Source: Hespellia stercorisuis DSM 15480 (GTDB lineage: Bacteria > Bacillota > Clostridia > Lachnospirales > Lachnospiraceae). From it: a stretch of 44,018 nucleotides of DNA. Within the stretch, counting starts at the first letter, position 1; every line of letters starts with the position of its first letter. Location: the NCBI RefSeq assembly GCF_900142165.1, contig NZ_FQZY01000036.1, positions 1 to 44,018 on the forward strand, read 5' to 3'. Both the position numbers and the translations under genes were made by a program. This document shows positions 33,165-42,044 of this stretch, one piece after another. The notes beneath the pieces are model-generated. The model saw only the letters and a list, made by a program, of their open reading frames with translations. It had not been told where the DNA came from and did no database searches.

Positions 33165-35018
33165 ATGGAAAATAATAATTTTATAATAGAAGATGAACTG
33201 AAAAAACTGCCCGGAAAACCGGGCGTATATATTATGCATGACGAGATGGACCGCATCATTTATGTGGGAAAAGCGATCAGCCTGAAGAACCGTGTGAGAC
33301 AGTATTTCCAGAGCAGCCGCAATAAGGGTGCCAAGATAGAGCAGATGGTGACGCATATCACGCGATTTGAGTACATTGTGACAGACTCGGAGTTGGAGGC
33401 CCTGGTCCTGGAGTGCAACCTGATCAAGGAGCACCATCCGAAGTACAATACGATGCTGATGGATGACAAGGCGTATCCGTTTATCCGGGTGACTGTGGAG
33501 GAGGCCTATCCGCGTATCATGCTGGCCCGCAGGATGAACAAGGACAAGTCGAAGTATTTTGGACCTTATACCAGTTCCGGTGCGGTCAGGGATACCATTG
33601 ACCTGATACGGAAACTGTATCAGGTGCGGAGCTGCAGCCGGAACCTTCCGAAAGATATCGGGAAGGAGCGGCCGTGCCTGAACTATCATATTAAGCAGTG
33701 CAAGGCACCGTGCCAGGGATATATTTCCGAGGAGGAGTACCGCAAGGCGATCGATGAGGTGCTGCAGTTTCTGAATGGCAGATACGATACCATTCTGGGA
33801 GAACTGGAGGCGAAGATGAGTGAGGCCTCGGAGAATCTGGAGTTCGAGCGCGCCATCGAGTACCGGGAAATGATTGGAAGTGTAAAAAAAATCGCCCAGA
33901 AGCAGAAGATCACGGACAGCAGCGGTGAGGACAGGGATGTGCTCGCCGTGGCAACGGAAGGCACTGACGCAGTGGTACAGGTATTCTTTATCCGCGGTGG
34001 AAGATTGATCGGACGGGATCATTTCTATCTGCGGATCACAGAGGGGGAGGAAGTGTCGGATATCCTCTCGAGTTTTATCAAGCAGTTTTATGCGGGGACG
34101 CCGTATATACCGGGAGAACTTTTCCTGCAGGCCGAGATTGAAGATGCGCAGGTGCTGGAGGAGTGGCTCGGAACAAAGCGAGGCCACAAGGTGACCATCA
34201 GAGTGCCCAAAAAGGGCACGAAAGAAAAACTGGTGGAATTGGCGGCGAACAATGCAAAAATGGTTCTGAGCAAGGATAAAGAGCGTCTGAAGAGGGAAGA
34301 GGGGCGCACCATCGGGGCGGTGAAAGAAATTGAGCAGCTGTTGGGACTGGATGGAGTTGTCCGGATGGAGGCGTACGACATTTCCAACACCAACGGATTC
34401 GCGTCGGTTGGTTCGATGGTGGTCTATGAGCATGGGAAACCGAAGCGCAACGATTACCGGAAGTTTAAGATCAAGGGTGTACAGGGGGCGGATGATTATG
34501 CCAGTATGCGCGAGGTTCTGACCAGAAGATTTCGCCATGGGCTGGAAGAACGAAAGAGCGAGAAGGAAGTGGGGCGCTTTACCACATTTCCGGATCTGAT
34601 CATGATGGACGGAGGAAGAGGCCAGGTCAACATCGCATTGGAAGTGTTGGATGAGCTGAAGCTGAATATCCCGGTCTGTGGTATGGTAAAAGATGATCAC
34701 CACAGGACAAGGGGGCTGTATTTTAACAATGTTGAGATCGAAATCGACCGGTCCTCGGAGGCGTTCCGCCTGATTACCCGCATCCAGGACGAGGCTCATC
34801 GGTTTGCGATAGAATTTCACAGAAAGCTGCGCGGGCAGAACCAGGTACACTCGATTCTGGATGATATACCCGGGATCGGACCGAAGCGGCGGAAGGAATT
34901 GATGCAGCATTTTATGAATCTGGATGCCATCAAAAATGCATCGGTGGAAGAACTGAAAAAACTTCCATCCATGAATGAAAAATCGGCTGGTGAGGTATAC
35001 AACTTTTTTCGTGAGTGA
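33165..35018 (+). CDS. uvrC: Excinuclease ABC subunit C
   Basis: 617 residues. The N-terminal GIY-YIG nuclease ([12 protein letters not shown] ... IIYVGKA) makes the 3' cut. A UVR motif for UvrB contact ([20 protein letters not shown]) follows, then the RNase H-like second nuclease (MEAYDISN, then [12 protein letters not shown]) and a C-terminal helix-hairpin-helix pair ([19 protein letters not shown]). It incises damaged DNA with UvrA/UvrB. No ribosome site precedes the ATG, and the promoter -10 ends eight bases upstream, so a leaderless transcript is likely. The protein start is right by homology: the family begins EELKKLPxKPGVY about ten residues in. Confidence 0.96.
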   Translation: MENNNFIIEDELKKLPGKPGVYIMHDEMDRIIYVGKAISLKNRVRQYFQSSRNKGAKIEQMVTHITRFEYIVTDSELEALVLECNLIKEHHPKYNTMLMDDKAYPFIRVTVEEAYPRIMLARRMNKDKSKYFGPYTSSGAVRDTIDLIRKLYQVRSCSRNLPKDIGKERPCLNYHIKQCKAPCQGYISEEEYRKAIDEVLQFLNGRYDTILGELEAKMSEASENLEFERAIEYREMIGSVKKIAQKQKITDSSGEDRDVLAVATEGTDAVVQVFFIRGGRLIGRDHFYLRITEGEEVSDILSSFIKQFYAGTPYIPGELFLQAEIEDAQVLEEWLGTKRGHKVTIRVPKKGTKEKLVELAANNAKMVLSKDKERLKREEGRTIGAVKEIEQLLGLDGVVRMEAYDISNTNGFASVGSMVVYEHGKPKRNDYRKFKIKGVQGADDYASMREVLTRRFRHGLEERKSEKEVGRFTTFPDLIMMDGGRGQVNIALEVLDELKLNIPVCGMVKDDHHRTRGLYFNNVEIEIDRSSEAFRLITRIQDEAHRFAIEFHRKLRGQNQVHSILDDIPGIGPKRRKELMQHFMNLDAIKNASVEELKKLPSMNEKSAGEVYNFFRE

Positions 35019-35088
35019 TATACTGAACGTAGCTGTTACAGTGCGGATGATCGCTATCCGTTTATTTTAAGATGAAAAGGAGATTATT

Positions 35089-36015
35089 ATGACAAAAGGT
35101 GTTAAGTTAAAAGAATTGGTTGAGAAGATGGACTTGAAGAATCTGACCCCGGATATCGATCTGTCAGACCGGAATGTTGCAGTTCCGGACGTGAACAGAC
35201 CGGCACTTCAACTGACCGGATTCTTTGATCATTTTGATTCAGAGCGGGTGCAGATCATCGGCAATGTAGAGTATGCTTTTTTAGAGACACTGGATGCGGA
35301 GAAGAAAAAAGAAATCTATGACCAGCTGCTTCAATATGGAATCCCCTGTATTATCTTCAGCAAGAACCTGGAACCGGAGGATTACCTTCTGGAGAAAGCG
35401 CAGGAGTCGAATATTCCAATATTTCAGACAGTCCAGTCAACCTCTCCTTTCTCTGCGGAGCTGATTCGCTGGCTGAATGTAAAGCTTGCCCCGTGCATTT
35501 CTATTCATGGTGTGTTGGTAGACTGTTATGGTGTCGGTGTCATGATCATGGGAGAGAGCGGGATTGGAAAGAGTGAGACCGCACTGGAGCTGATTAAGCG
35601 TGGACACCGCCTGGTGACGGATGATGTCGTGGAACTTCACAAGGTCAGCGATGATACGCTGGTCGGCATGGCACCTGACATCACGCGGCATTTTATCGAG
35701 ATGCGCGGTATTGGTATCGTGGATGTGAAGACGTTGTTTGGTGTACAGAGCGTCAGAGAGACACAGAATATTGACCTTGTCATTACGCTGGAGGACTGGA
35801 ATAAAGACAAAGAGTATGACCGTCTGGGACTGGAAGATGAGTATACAGAATTTCTTGGAAATAAAGTGGTCTGCCACACACTTCCGATTCGTCCGGGGCG
35901 TAATCTGGCCATGATCGTCGAGACAGCGGCAATCAATCACAGACAGAAACAGATGGGATACAATGCGGCCCAGGAATTATATAGAAGAGTGCAGGAGAAT
36001 CTCACAAAGAACTAG
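35089..36015 (+). CDS. hprK: HPr kinase/phosphorylase
   Basis: 308 residues, normal for HprK. The C-terminal catalytic half has the P-loop GESGIGKS at 155-162, the GHRLVTDDVVELH strand and the HprK signature with EMRGIGIVDVKTLFG. It phosphorylates HPr on Ser46 at high fructose-bisphosphate and removes it at high phosphate, setting catabolite repression through CcpA. AAAAGGAG precedes the ATG. It follows uvrC by 70 bases and precedes the glucokinase by 22, coupling carbon sensing to glucose phosphorylation. Confidence 0.96.
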   Translation: MTKGVKLKELVEKMDLKNLTPDIDLSDRNVAVPDVNRPALQLTGFFDHFDSERVQIIGNVEYAFLETLDAEKKKEIYDQLLQYGIPCIIFSKNLEPEDYLLEKAQESNIPIFQTVQSTSPFSAELIRWLNVKLAPCISIHGVLVDCYGVGVMIMGESGIGKSETALELIKRGHRLVTDDVVELHKVSDDTLVGMAPDITRHFIEMRGIGIVDVKTLFGVQSVRETQNIDLVITLEDWNKDKEYDRLGLEDEYTEFLGNKVVCHTLPIRPGRNLAMIVETAAINHRQKQMGYNAAQELYRRVQENLTKN

Positions 36016-36037
36016 TACAGTGGAAAGGAATTTTATT

Positions 36038-36970
36038 ATGAAATATTGTTTTGGAGTAGATGTAGGTGGAACAACGGTTAAGATGGGACTTTTTGAGTTT
36101 GACGGAAAGATTGTGGAGAAGTGGGAGATTGTCACCCACACGGAAAATGAGGGAGCGGCAATCCTTCCGGATGTGGCAGAATCCATCAAACAGAAGATAA
36201 AAAAATATAACATCAGCCTGGAAGATATCTATGGCATAGGCATGGGAGTTCCGGCACCGGTCAGCGCGGAAGGAATCGTGTATGATAGTGCAAATCTTGG
36301 CTGGAAATACAAAGAAGTAAAAAAAGAGCTGGAAGAATTGACCGGAATGAAGGCTGAGATTGGAAATGATGCCAATGTAGCTGCGCTGGGAGAAATGTGG
36401 AAAGGCGGCGGAATGGGCGAGAAGAATCTCGTGATGGTGACGCTTGGAACCGGAGTGGGCGGCGGAATTATCATAGACGGGAAGGTCCTCACAGGGGCGC
36501 ATGGATCCGGCGGCGAGATCGGTCATATCTGTGTGAACTATGAGGAGACGGACTCCTGTGGCTGTGGAAATCATGGATGCCTGGAGCAGTATGCATCCGC
36601 AACCGGAATCGTGAGACTTGCCAAAAAGAAGCTGGAGGAAGATTCCAGAGATACGATGCTCAGAAAGAGATCGCTGTCGGCAAAATCTGTTTTTGATGCG
36701 GTAAAAGAAGGAGATGAGGTAGCGAAAGAAATCGCAGTCTCTTTTGGAGAATATCTCGGACATGCTTTGGCAAATATTGCAGTGATTGCAGATCCGACAA
36801 TTATCGTAATCGGCGGCGGAGTTTCAAAAGCAGGAGAGATTCTTTTGCCATACATAGAGAAACCGTTCAAGGAACGTGCTTTTTTTGCAAATCTGGATGT
36901 GACATTCGCACTGGCGACTCTGGGAAATGATGCAGGAATATGTGGTGCAGCAAAACTGATTCTGGAATAA
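36038..36970 (+). CDS. glcK: ROK-family glucokinase
   Basis: 310 residues from the ATG at 36038, preceded by GTGGAAAGGAA; an in-frame ATG at 35963 inside hprK is rejected. The N-terminal phosphate loop is GVDVGGTTVKMG, the substrate loop GNDANVAALGE has the catalytic Asp, and the ROK zinc motif CGCGNHGC spans residues 174-181. It phosphorylates glucose entering without PTS. The pairing with hprK is meaningful, since both act at the top of glycolysis. It ends before the long palindromic terminator. Confidence 0.93.
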   Translation: MKYCFGVDVGGTTVKMGLFEFDGKIVEKWEIVTHTENEGAAILPDVAESIKQKIKKYNISLEDIYGIGMGVPAPVSAEGIVYDSANLGWKYKEVKKELEELTGMKAEIGNDANVAALGEMWKGGGMGEKNLVMVTLGTGVGGGIIIDGKVLTGAHGSGGEIGHICVNYEETDSCGCGNHGCLEQYASATGIVRLAKKKLEEDSRDTMLRKRSLSAKSVFDAVKEGDEVAKEIAVSFGEYLGHALANIAVIADPTIIVIGGGVSKAGEILLPYIEKPFKERAFFANLDVTFALATLGNDAGICGAAKLILE

Positions 36971-37014
36971 GAGGAGCATGAGACTGCAAGTATCCTCCTG
37001 AATGGAATAAGTGT

Positions 37015-37095
37015 AAAAAAGAGAGATAAAATAAAAAGATATGCCCTCTGTCAAACAGACACGGGGCATATCTTTTTATTTTATCTCTCTTTTTT
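37015..37095. terminator. Bidirectional terminator with perfect 32-bp arms
   Basis: A6GAGAGATAAAATAAAA... at 37015-37046 is exactly complementary to 37064-37095; the 17-base loop can pair CTGT/ACAG. It ends in A6/T6 and sits between the convergent glucokinase and PBP genes. Confidence 0.95.
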
Positions 37096-37121
37096 ATATG
37101 GCTGAATAAGTGATCTTAATT

Positions 37122-39752
37122 TTACTGTGCCGCAGAGTCACCACCGCCAGAGTCACCACCACCGGTAGTGTCGCCGCCACCGGTAGTGTCACCGCCGCCA
37201 GTAGTGTCGCCGCCACCGCCAGTAGTATCACCGCCGCCGGTAGTGTCGCCGCCACCGCCAGTAGTATCACCATTGTTTGTCTGGCCGTTATCATAATCGG
37301 TACTGCCGTTAGTAGTTCCAGTTCCGTCAGTAGTGTTTCCTGTAGATGAGTCGTAGGTTCCGCTTGAATTATTGGAGCTGCTGGATCCGTTTGAATTATT
37401 GTTGTAGGTGTAACCATGTCCTGGGCAAACCTGGGTAGGAGCAGTTGCTGTAGCAAAATAATCGGTAACAGCCGGACAGCCGGAATTAGCAATCAGACCG
37501 GTCTGTGTACAAACGGTAAGCTGTTCGATAGAAGGTGGAATATCAAAAGCCTTGGTTTCAAGATTTTGATGAACACGATCCATAATGCTTCTCCATAGAG
37601 TGAGATGCCAGGATGTTTCCCAATCGTTTAACGGCTTGTTGGTGTCATATCCGCCCCAGACAGAGCAGGTATAGTAAGGCGTATATGCTGAAAACCAGAT
37701 ATCTACGTTGTCACTGGTCGTTCCGGTCTTGCCGGATACCGGCATATTGGTGATTGCTGCCTGGGTACCGGTACCTTTTGTGACTACGTCCTGCATGGCA
37801 TTGGTGAGCAATGCAGCTGTGGATTCCTGAACTACCTGATGCTGGTCAGGAGTGTTGTCCAGCAGAACAGCCCCGTCGTGATCTAAAATCTGTGTGTATA
37901 ATATCGGCTTCGTATAAACACCACTGTTGGCAAGAGAGGCATACGCCGCGGTCATCTCGATGTTATAGACGCCTCGCGTGATACCACCGAGAGCGGTAAC
38001 CTGCTGAATATCAGAATAGCCCGGATAGTCAGGGTCTGTTCCATCTACCAGAGTGCTGAATCCGAAATTGATCAGATAATCAAAACCGGTCTGTACGCCG
38101 ATGGCCGTCAGTGTCTTAACGGCGCAGACATTCATGGATTGTTCAATTGCTTTTCTGACGGATTGGTTTCCTTTATAGTAGTCGCCCCACCAGTTCTTGA
38201 TCGGATGACCGGTCGTTGTTGTGAATGGCTCGTCCAGAATCTGTGTCTGCAGTGTATAGCCGCCTACGTCCAGTGCAGGCGCATAGGCCGACAAGATCTT
38301 GAAGCAGGAACCGGGCTGTCTGGTAGCTTCTGTCGCTCTGTTATAAGAAAGACTGGTTTCTTTGGCGCCGCGTCCACCGACAATTGCTTTTACCTGGCCG
38401 GTATACTGATCCATAATGACAACCGAGGTCTGCGGCTGCGGCGGGTAGGAAGTCTTTTCGTCCAAAATGTCACCCTCACCAATGTTGAGTGTGGTTTTAT
38501 ATTCCTCCACTGCCTGTGTGGCAGCCTCTATGCTGTCGAATACAAGAGGATACTGTTCTCCGCGGGTGTTTGCAAGATAGTCGCGCAGCATCTCTGTGCT
38601 GTAGTTTTCCACAGAACCATCTGTTCTTGTGACCGTGGCTCTGAACTCTACTCCATAGTAGATGGAGGAAGGATAGTTCGCGTCATTGGCAACTTCCTCA
38701 TCAGCGATGGCCTGAATGGTGGGATCCTGTGTTGCTGTGATGGAAAGTCCGCCGCTGTATACTGCATTATAAGCCTGGGTGTAAGAATATCCCAGCTGAT
38801 CTCGAAGATCCTGAATGACTTCTGCGGATAATTCATCAATAAAGTAGGAATAAGGGGAATCGTCAGAACCATCTACGACTGTGGCCTGAATACGGTCATA
38901 TACCGGGTCCGCTTTGGCTTCATCGTATTCCTCTTGGGTGATGTATCCCTGTTTTAACATTTTGCTGAGAACTTCATCCCGGCGTGTCGAGTTTGCCTCC
39001 GGATGATTTACCGGGTCGTAGTTTGTAGGACTCTGTGTGATTCCGGCGATGACTGCAGCCTCCGACAGGGTGATCTCACTTACATCTTTATTAAAGTAGC
39101 GCTGAGAAGCAGCCTGTACACCGAGGCAGTTCTGTCCTAAGTTGATGGTGTTCATGTAAGCCTCAATGATCTCATCCTTACTCATCTGTTTTTCGATTTC
39201 GACCGCTAAAAATTGCTCCTGCAGCTTACGTTCTACACGGTCATATAAGGTTTTTTCTTCGGTAAAGTCCGGAAATACATTATTCTTGATCAGCTGCTGG
39301 GTCAGGGTACTTGCACCCTGTGAGAGATCTCCGCTTGTGAGACCGATCACGCCGGCTCTCAGAATACCCTGCATGTCAATGCCGTTATGCTGATAAAAAC
39401 GTTCATCCTCAATTGCAACAAAAGCTTTTGCAAGGCAATCTGGAATCTCGTCAATTGTCTTGTAGATACGGTTGGATCCGGAAGATACGAAGCGTTCCAG
39501 TTCGGTGCCGTCCTGAGCATATACAAAAGTGGTGTAGCCGGATGGTTTAACATTGGTGGGTGATACATCCGGGGTATCATCCAGAATCCGCTTTACAAAC
39601 ATACCACAGCCCGCGACACCGAGGATGATTGCAAGAAGAACGCAGATAAGAAGTGCTTTAAAAAGCCTTACACCGACGCGTTTCTTTTTCATATTTGTTT
39701 TTGAAGAAATATCTTTTTGCCGCTTGGCGGCATTCTCTTTTCCGTAATTCAT
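37122..39752 (-). CDS. Class A penicillin-binding protein (PBP1A-like)
   Basis: 876 residues. A basic cytoplasmic start and one membrane anchor (about 28-55) precede a GT51 glycosyltransferase (EDERFYQHNGID, then GASTLTQQL), a linker and the transpeptidase. The latter has Ser482-Cys-Phe-Lys485 (the SxxK site), SMN as SxN, and Lys675-Thr-Gly677. It polymerises and cross-links peptidoglycan outside the membrane. The C-terminus is a low-complexity tail of about 45 residues built on GGGDTT repeats, mirrored by a DNA repeat at 37131-37275. GGAGG precedes the ATG on the minus strand. Full length and intact. Confidence 0.94.
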   Translation of the reverse strand: MNYGKENAAKRQKDISSKTNMKKKRVGVRLFKALLICVLLAIILGVAGCGMFVKRILDDTPDVSPTNVKPSGYTTFVYAQDGTELERFVSSGSNRIYKTIDEIPDCLAKAFVAIEDERFYQHNGIDMQGILRAGVIGLTSGDLSQGASTLTQQLIKNNVFPDFTEEKTLYDRVERKLQEQFLAVEIEKQMSKDEIIEAYMNTINLGQNCLGVQAASQRYFNKDVSEITLSEAAVIAGITQSPTNYDPVNHPEANSTRRDEVLSKMLKQGYITQEEYDEAKADPVYDRIQATVVDGSDDSPYSYFIDELSAEVIQDLRDQLGYSYTQAYNAVYSGGLSITATQDPTIQAIADEEVANDANYPSSIYYGVEFRATVTRTDGSVENYSTEMLRDYLANTRGEQYPLVFDSIEAATQAVEEYKTTLNIGEGDILDEKTSYPPQPQTSVVIMDQYTGQVKAIVGGRGAKETSLSYNRATEATRQPGSCFKILSAYAPALDVGGYTLQTQILDEPFTTTTGHPIKNWWGDYYKGNQSVRKAIEQSMNVCAVKTLTAIGVQTGFDYLINFGFSTLVDGTDPDYPGYSDIQQVTALGGITRGVYNIEMTAAYASLANSGVYTKPILYTQILDHDGAVLLDNTPDQHQVVQESTAALLTNAMQDVVTKGTGTQAAITNMPVSGKTGTTSDNVDIWFSAYTPYYTCSVWGGYDTNKPLNDWETSWHLTLWRSIMDRVHQNLETKAFDIPPSIEQLTVCTQTGLIANSGCPAVTDYFATATAPTQVCPGHGYTYNNNSNGSSSSNNSSGTYDSSTGNTTDGTGTTNGSTDYDNGQTNNGDTTGGGGDTTGGGDTTGGGGDTTGGGDTTGGGDTTGGGDSGGGDSAAQ
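37131..37275 (-). repeat. Tandem 15/18-bp coding repeat (Gly-Gly-Gly-Asp-Thr-Thr) in the PBP tail
   Basis: Units alternate between 15 and 18 bp, coding GGDTTG and GGGDTTG variants; all are in frame, so unit number could change without frameshift. Confidence 0.85.
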
Positions 39753-39918
39753 GAATAATGTCCTCCTTTACCCATACAGGCTGATTATAACAAACTTAAG
39801 ACATTAAATAAAGGTAAATTATAAAAACTTAATTATTTTGTATGGGGTGGAAAGAAGTTCTATTGTGGCTGCAAATGCCTGTGTCTTCAGCGGAAGTGGT
39901 GTTTTGCGTGAAATGGGA

Positions 39919-39947
39919 TTGGTTTTTGACGTGATTCTTGGTATAGT
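39919..39947 (+). promoter_or_regulatory. Promoter of the yigZ-like gene
   Basis: TTGGTT (39919-39924), a 17-base spacer and TATAGT (39942-39947), 32 bases before the start codon. Confidence 0.55.
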
Positions 39948-39979
39948 ATGAGAAGAAAAGGGAAAGGCAGGAAGAGAAT

Positions 39980-40630
39980 ATGCTCAATTCTTATCAGACA
40001 ATATATAGAGGCGGAACGGGAGAAATCGTAGAGAAAAAATCACGTTTTATTGTGACGACATTTCCGGTTGAGACAGAGGATGAGGCGACCGCAATTATAG
40101 AGAAGGTGAAAAAACAGTATTGGGATGCCAGACATAACTGTTGGGCTTATACGGTTGGTGTAGAGCAGCCGCTTGTGCGCTGCAGCGATGACGGGGAACC
40201 CAGCGGAACGGCCGGAAAACCGATAATGGAGGTGATTACGGGGCAGGAACTGAAGAATGTGCTGGTGATTGTGACGCGGTATTTTGGCGGGACACTGCTC
40301 GGAACCGGCGGATTGGTACGGGCTTATACTGCGGCGGCGAAGGCCGGGATTGACGCGAGCGTGCAGGTTGTGAAGACATTTGGGTATAAGCTGCGGGTGA
40401 AGACGGATTATACCGGATTGGGGAAGATCCAGTATATATTGGGGCAGCGCGGGCTGACGATTTTGGATTCGGTGTATACGGATGTTGTAGAGGTGGAAGT
40501 GCTGGTTCCGGCGGAGGATGAGGAACGGATTGTGGCGGAGATTGTGGAAGGGAGTAATGGAAAGGCTGAGATGGAGAAGGGGGCGGAGTGCTTTTTTGCG
40601 AAGGTGGATGGGGAGATGGTTGTGTTCTGA
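39980..40630 (+). CDS. YigZ/YvyE IMPACT-family protein
   Basis: 216 residues. The N-terminal UPF0029/IMPACT domain shows EKKSRFIVTTFP, DARHNCWAY, CSDDGEPSGTAGKP and TRYFGGTLLGTGGLVRAY, an almost textbook set. The C-terminal ~70 residues form the DUF1949 domain. The family is related to eukaryotic IMPACT; its bacterial role is not settled, though binding to RNA or ribosomes has been suggested. AGGAAGAG precedes the ATG. It is a single gene, followed directly by the hairpin array at 40640. Confidence 0.92.
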   Translation: MLNSYQTIYRGGTGEIVEKKSRFIVTTFPVETEDEATAIIEKVKKQYWDARHNCWAYTVGVEQPLVRCSDDGEPSGTAGKPIMEVITGQELKNVLVIVTRYFGGTLLGTGGLVRAYTAAAKAGIDASVQVVKTFGYKLRVKTDYTGLGKIQYILGQRGLTILDSVYTDVVEVEVLVPAEDEERIVAEIVEGSNGKAEMEKGAECFFAKVDGEMVVF

Positions 40631-40639
40631 CGGGGGGCG

Positions 40640-40913
40640 GCAACAGCGCTTCGCTGGTTGCCTGGGGAATGGGTGGAGTTGAGTGGGCAACGGCGCTTCG
40701 CTGGTTGCTTGGGAATGGGTGGAGTTGAGTGGGCAACGGCGCTTTGCTGGTTGCCTGGGGAATGGGTGGGAGTGAGTGAGCAACGGCGCTTTGCTGGTTG
40801 CCTGGGGAATGGGTGGGAGTGAGTGAGCAACGGCGCTTCGCTGGTTGCTTGGGGATGGGGTGAATGGGGGAATGAGTGGGTGGAGCTGTGGGCAACGGCG
40901 CTTCGCTGGTTGC
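40640..40913. repeat. Six-copy hairpin array, about 47-bp period
   Basis: GCAAC-(A/G)GCG-CTT-CGC-TG-GTTGC (22 bases; the loop varies CTTCG/CTTTG) occurs at 40640, 40687, 40733, 40780, 40827 and 40892. The starts are 47, 46, 47, 47 and 65 apart. Each can fold as GCAAC/GTTGC plus GCG/CGC. The 25-base spacers, GGGAATGGGTGGAGTTGAGT-like, are G-rich and also repeated, so this is a true tandem array. Its complement holds CAGCGAAGCG, the word seen elsewhere. With the next palindrome it fills the 462-base gap after yigZ. Confidence 0.85.
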
Positions 40914-40956
40914 TTGGAGTGGGGAGGATGGAGTTTGTGGGTGAATGATTTAGGGT

Positions 40957-41091
40957 CACAAGCCGTGCACGCCCCGAAAAGGGCTTTTCGGGGCTGTCGG
41001 GCTGGCGCCCTATATAAATAAAAAGGAGAAGACCTGCCAGTGTGCGAGCACCCTGGCAGGTCTTCTCTTTTTTATTTATGCACGGCTTGTG
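40957..41091. terminator. Multibranched palindrome and hpf terminator
   Basis: The closing 13-bp stem, CACAAGCCGTGCA with TGCACGGCTTGTG (40957-40969 / 41079-41091), encloses three hairpins. These are a 10-bp GCCCCGAAAA stem (40971-40994, loop GGGC), a GGGC-TGGC-GCCC hairpin (40999-41010), and a 27-bp A/T-ended stem (41014-41040 / 41053-41079, one wobble). The last is a bidirectional terminator. The element starts one base after the hpf stop codon. Confidence 0.8.
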
Positions 41092-41092
41092 G

Positions 41093-41632
41093 CTAGGCAA
41101 ATTCTGGCTCGATCAACCCGTAGGATCCGTCTTTTCTTTTATAGACTACGTTTACATCTTCGGTTTCTGCGTTAAAGAAGACGAAGAATGTATGACCAAG
41201 AAGTTCCATTTGGATGCAGGCATCCTCTGGATACATTGGTTTGATGCCGAAGCGTTTGGTGCGGACGATTTTGATTTCGCTTTCGTCGGTGTTGTCTTCG
41301 GCGTCTACAAATTCTTGTTTGAAGTTGCTGGTTCCGATGCCCTGGTTTTTGGCTACCAGTTTGTTTTTGTATTTGCGAAGCTGCCTTTCTATGACTTCTT
41401 CTACTAAATCAATAGATACGTACATGTCATTGCTCACCTGCTCGGAGCGAATGATGTTTCCTTTTACTGGTATGGTTACCTCGATTTTCTGTCTCTCTTT
41501 TTCTACGCTGAGGGTGACGATAATCTCGGTTTCAGGAGTGAAATACCTTTCGAGTTTTCCTAATTTCGATTCGATTGTGTCCTTCAAGCCTGGTGTTACA
41601 TCGATGTTTTTTCCGCTGATAATAAAATTCAT
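41093..41632 (-). CDS. hpf: Ribosome hibernation-promoting factor, long form
   Basis: 179 residues. An N-terminal HPF/RaiA domain (MNFIISGKNIDVTPGLKDTIESKL) is joined by an acidic linker (DAEDNTDESE) to the C-terminal dimerisation domain (VRTKRFGIKPMYPEDACIQMELLGHTFFVF), the long form that makes 100S ribosome dimers in slow growth. The start is ATG at 41632: AAAGGAG lies nine bases upstream, while a TTG at 41641 would abut it. A minus-strand TATAAT (41713-41718) marks the likely promoter. Single gene. Confidence 0.95.
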   Translation of the reverse strand: MNFIISGKNIDVTPGLKDTIESKLGKLERYFTPETEIIVTLSVEKERQKIEVTIPVKGNIIRSEQVSNDMYVSIDLVEEVIERQLRKYKNKLVAKNQGIGTSNFKQEFVDAEDNTDESEIKIVRTKRFGIKPMYPEDACIQMELLGHTFFVFFNAETEDVNVVYKRKDGSYGLIEPEFA

Positions 41633-41712
41633 GATGCTCAACTCCTTTTATTCGTATTTGTACAAAACTGATGTATGAAACTATGTTAAAATCATGTTTG
41701 TACTATGTAAAT

Positions 41713-41718
41713 ATTATA
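41713..41718 (-). promoter_or_regulatory. hpf promoter -10 box
   Basis: TATAAT on the minus strand, with a poor -35 (TATACA, 17-base spacer). A weak -35 would suit an accessory sigma factor or activator. Confidence 0.45.
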
Positions 41719-41798
41719 CCACGAAAAAAAATGAATGTATAGACGAGAAAATGAAAGATTTGTGTTGTCAGCTGGCGGCAGGCTACTGTTCACACGCA

Positions 41799-41890
41799 AG
41801 CTTGACACCTGCTGTCAAGCTATGCGCCAATCAAGTAAATATAACCATGAGCCGGTCCCATCATCAAAGATGATTTAAAAACGGACCGGC
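41799..41890. other. Two hairpins in the hpf-tetR gap
   Basis: AGCTTGACA-CCTGC-TGTCAAGCT (41799-41821), then GCCGGTCC/GGACCGGC (41851-41858 / 41883-41890) around ATCATC/GATGAT. Neither has a clear T run. Apart from these and the two flanking promoters, the 412-base gap 41633-42044 shows nothing, but sequence becomes AT-rich here, so a junction with acquired DNA is likely. Confidence 0.5.
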
Positions 41891-41998
41891 GACGTTACTG
41901 GAACAGATTGGAGCTGCAATTCCAACTTTTTTCTTGTGAGATACATGCTTTTATAAAATTGATTATCTAGGTTATACTTTGTGAGTAAATTTTATTCA

Positions 41999-42027
41999 TT
42001 GACTTTTAACATATATCGTCATATAAT
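41999..42027 (+). promoter_or_regulatory. tetR-family gene promoter
   Basis: TTGACT (41999-42004), a 17-base spacer and TATAAT (42022-42027), 17 bases before the ATG with GGAGG in between; the leader would be only about 10 bases long. Confidence 0.75.
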
Positions 42028-42044
42028 TTCTTTGGAGGTGCATT

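Noticed and set aside
40640-40913. CRISPR array
   Set aside because: Spacers are near-identical to one another and G-rich, units have internal hairpins only, and there are no cas genes.
40040-41100. Long minus-strand frames rich in Pro, Ser and Ala over yigZ and the hairpin array
   Set aside because: Three overlapping frames are open at once, the peptides mirror the 47-bp DNA repeat, and yigZ on the other strand is clearly real.
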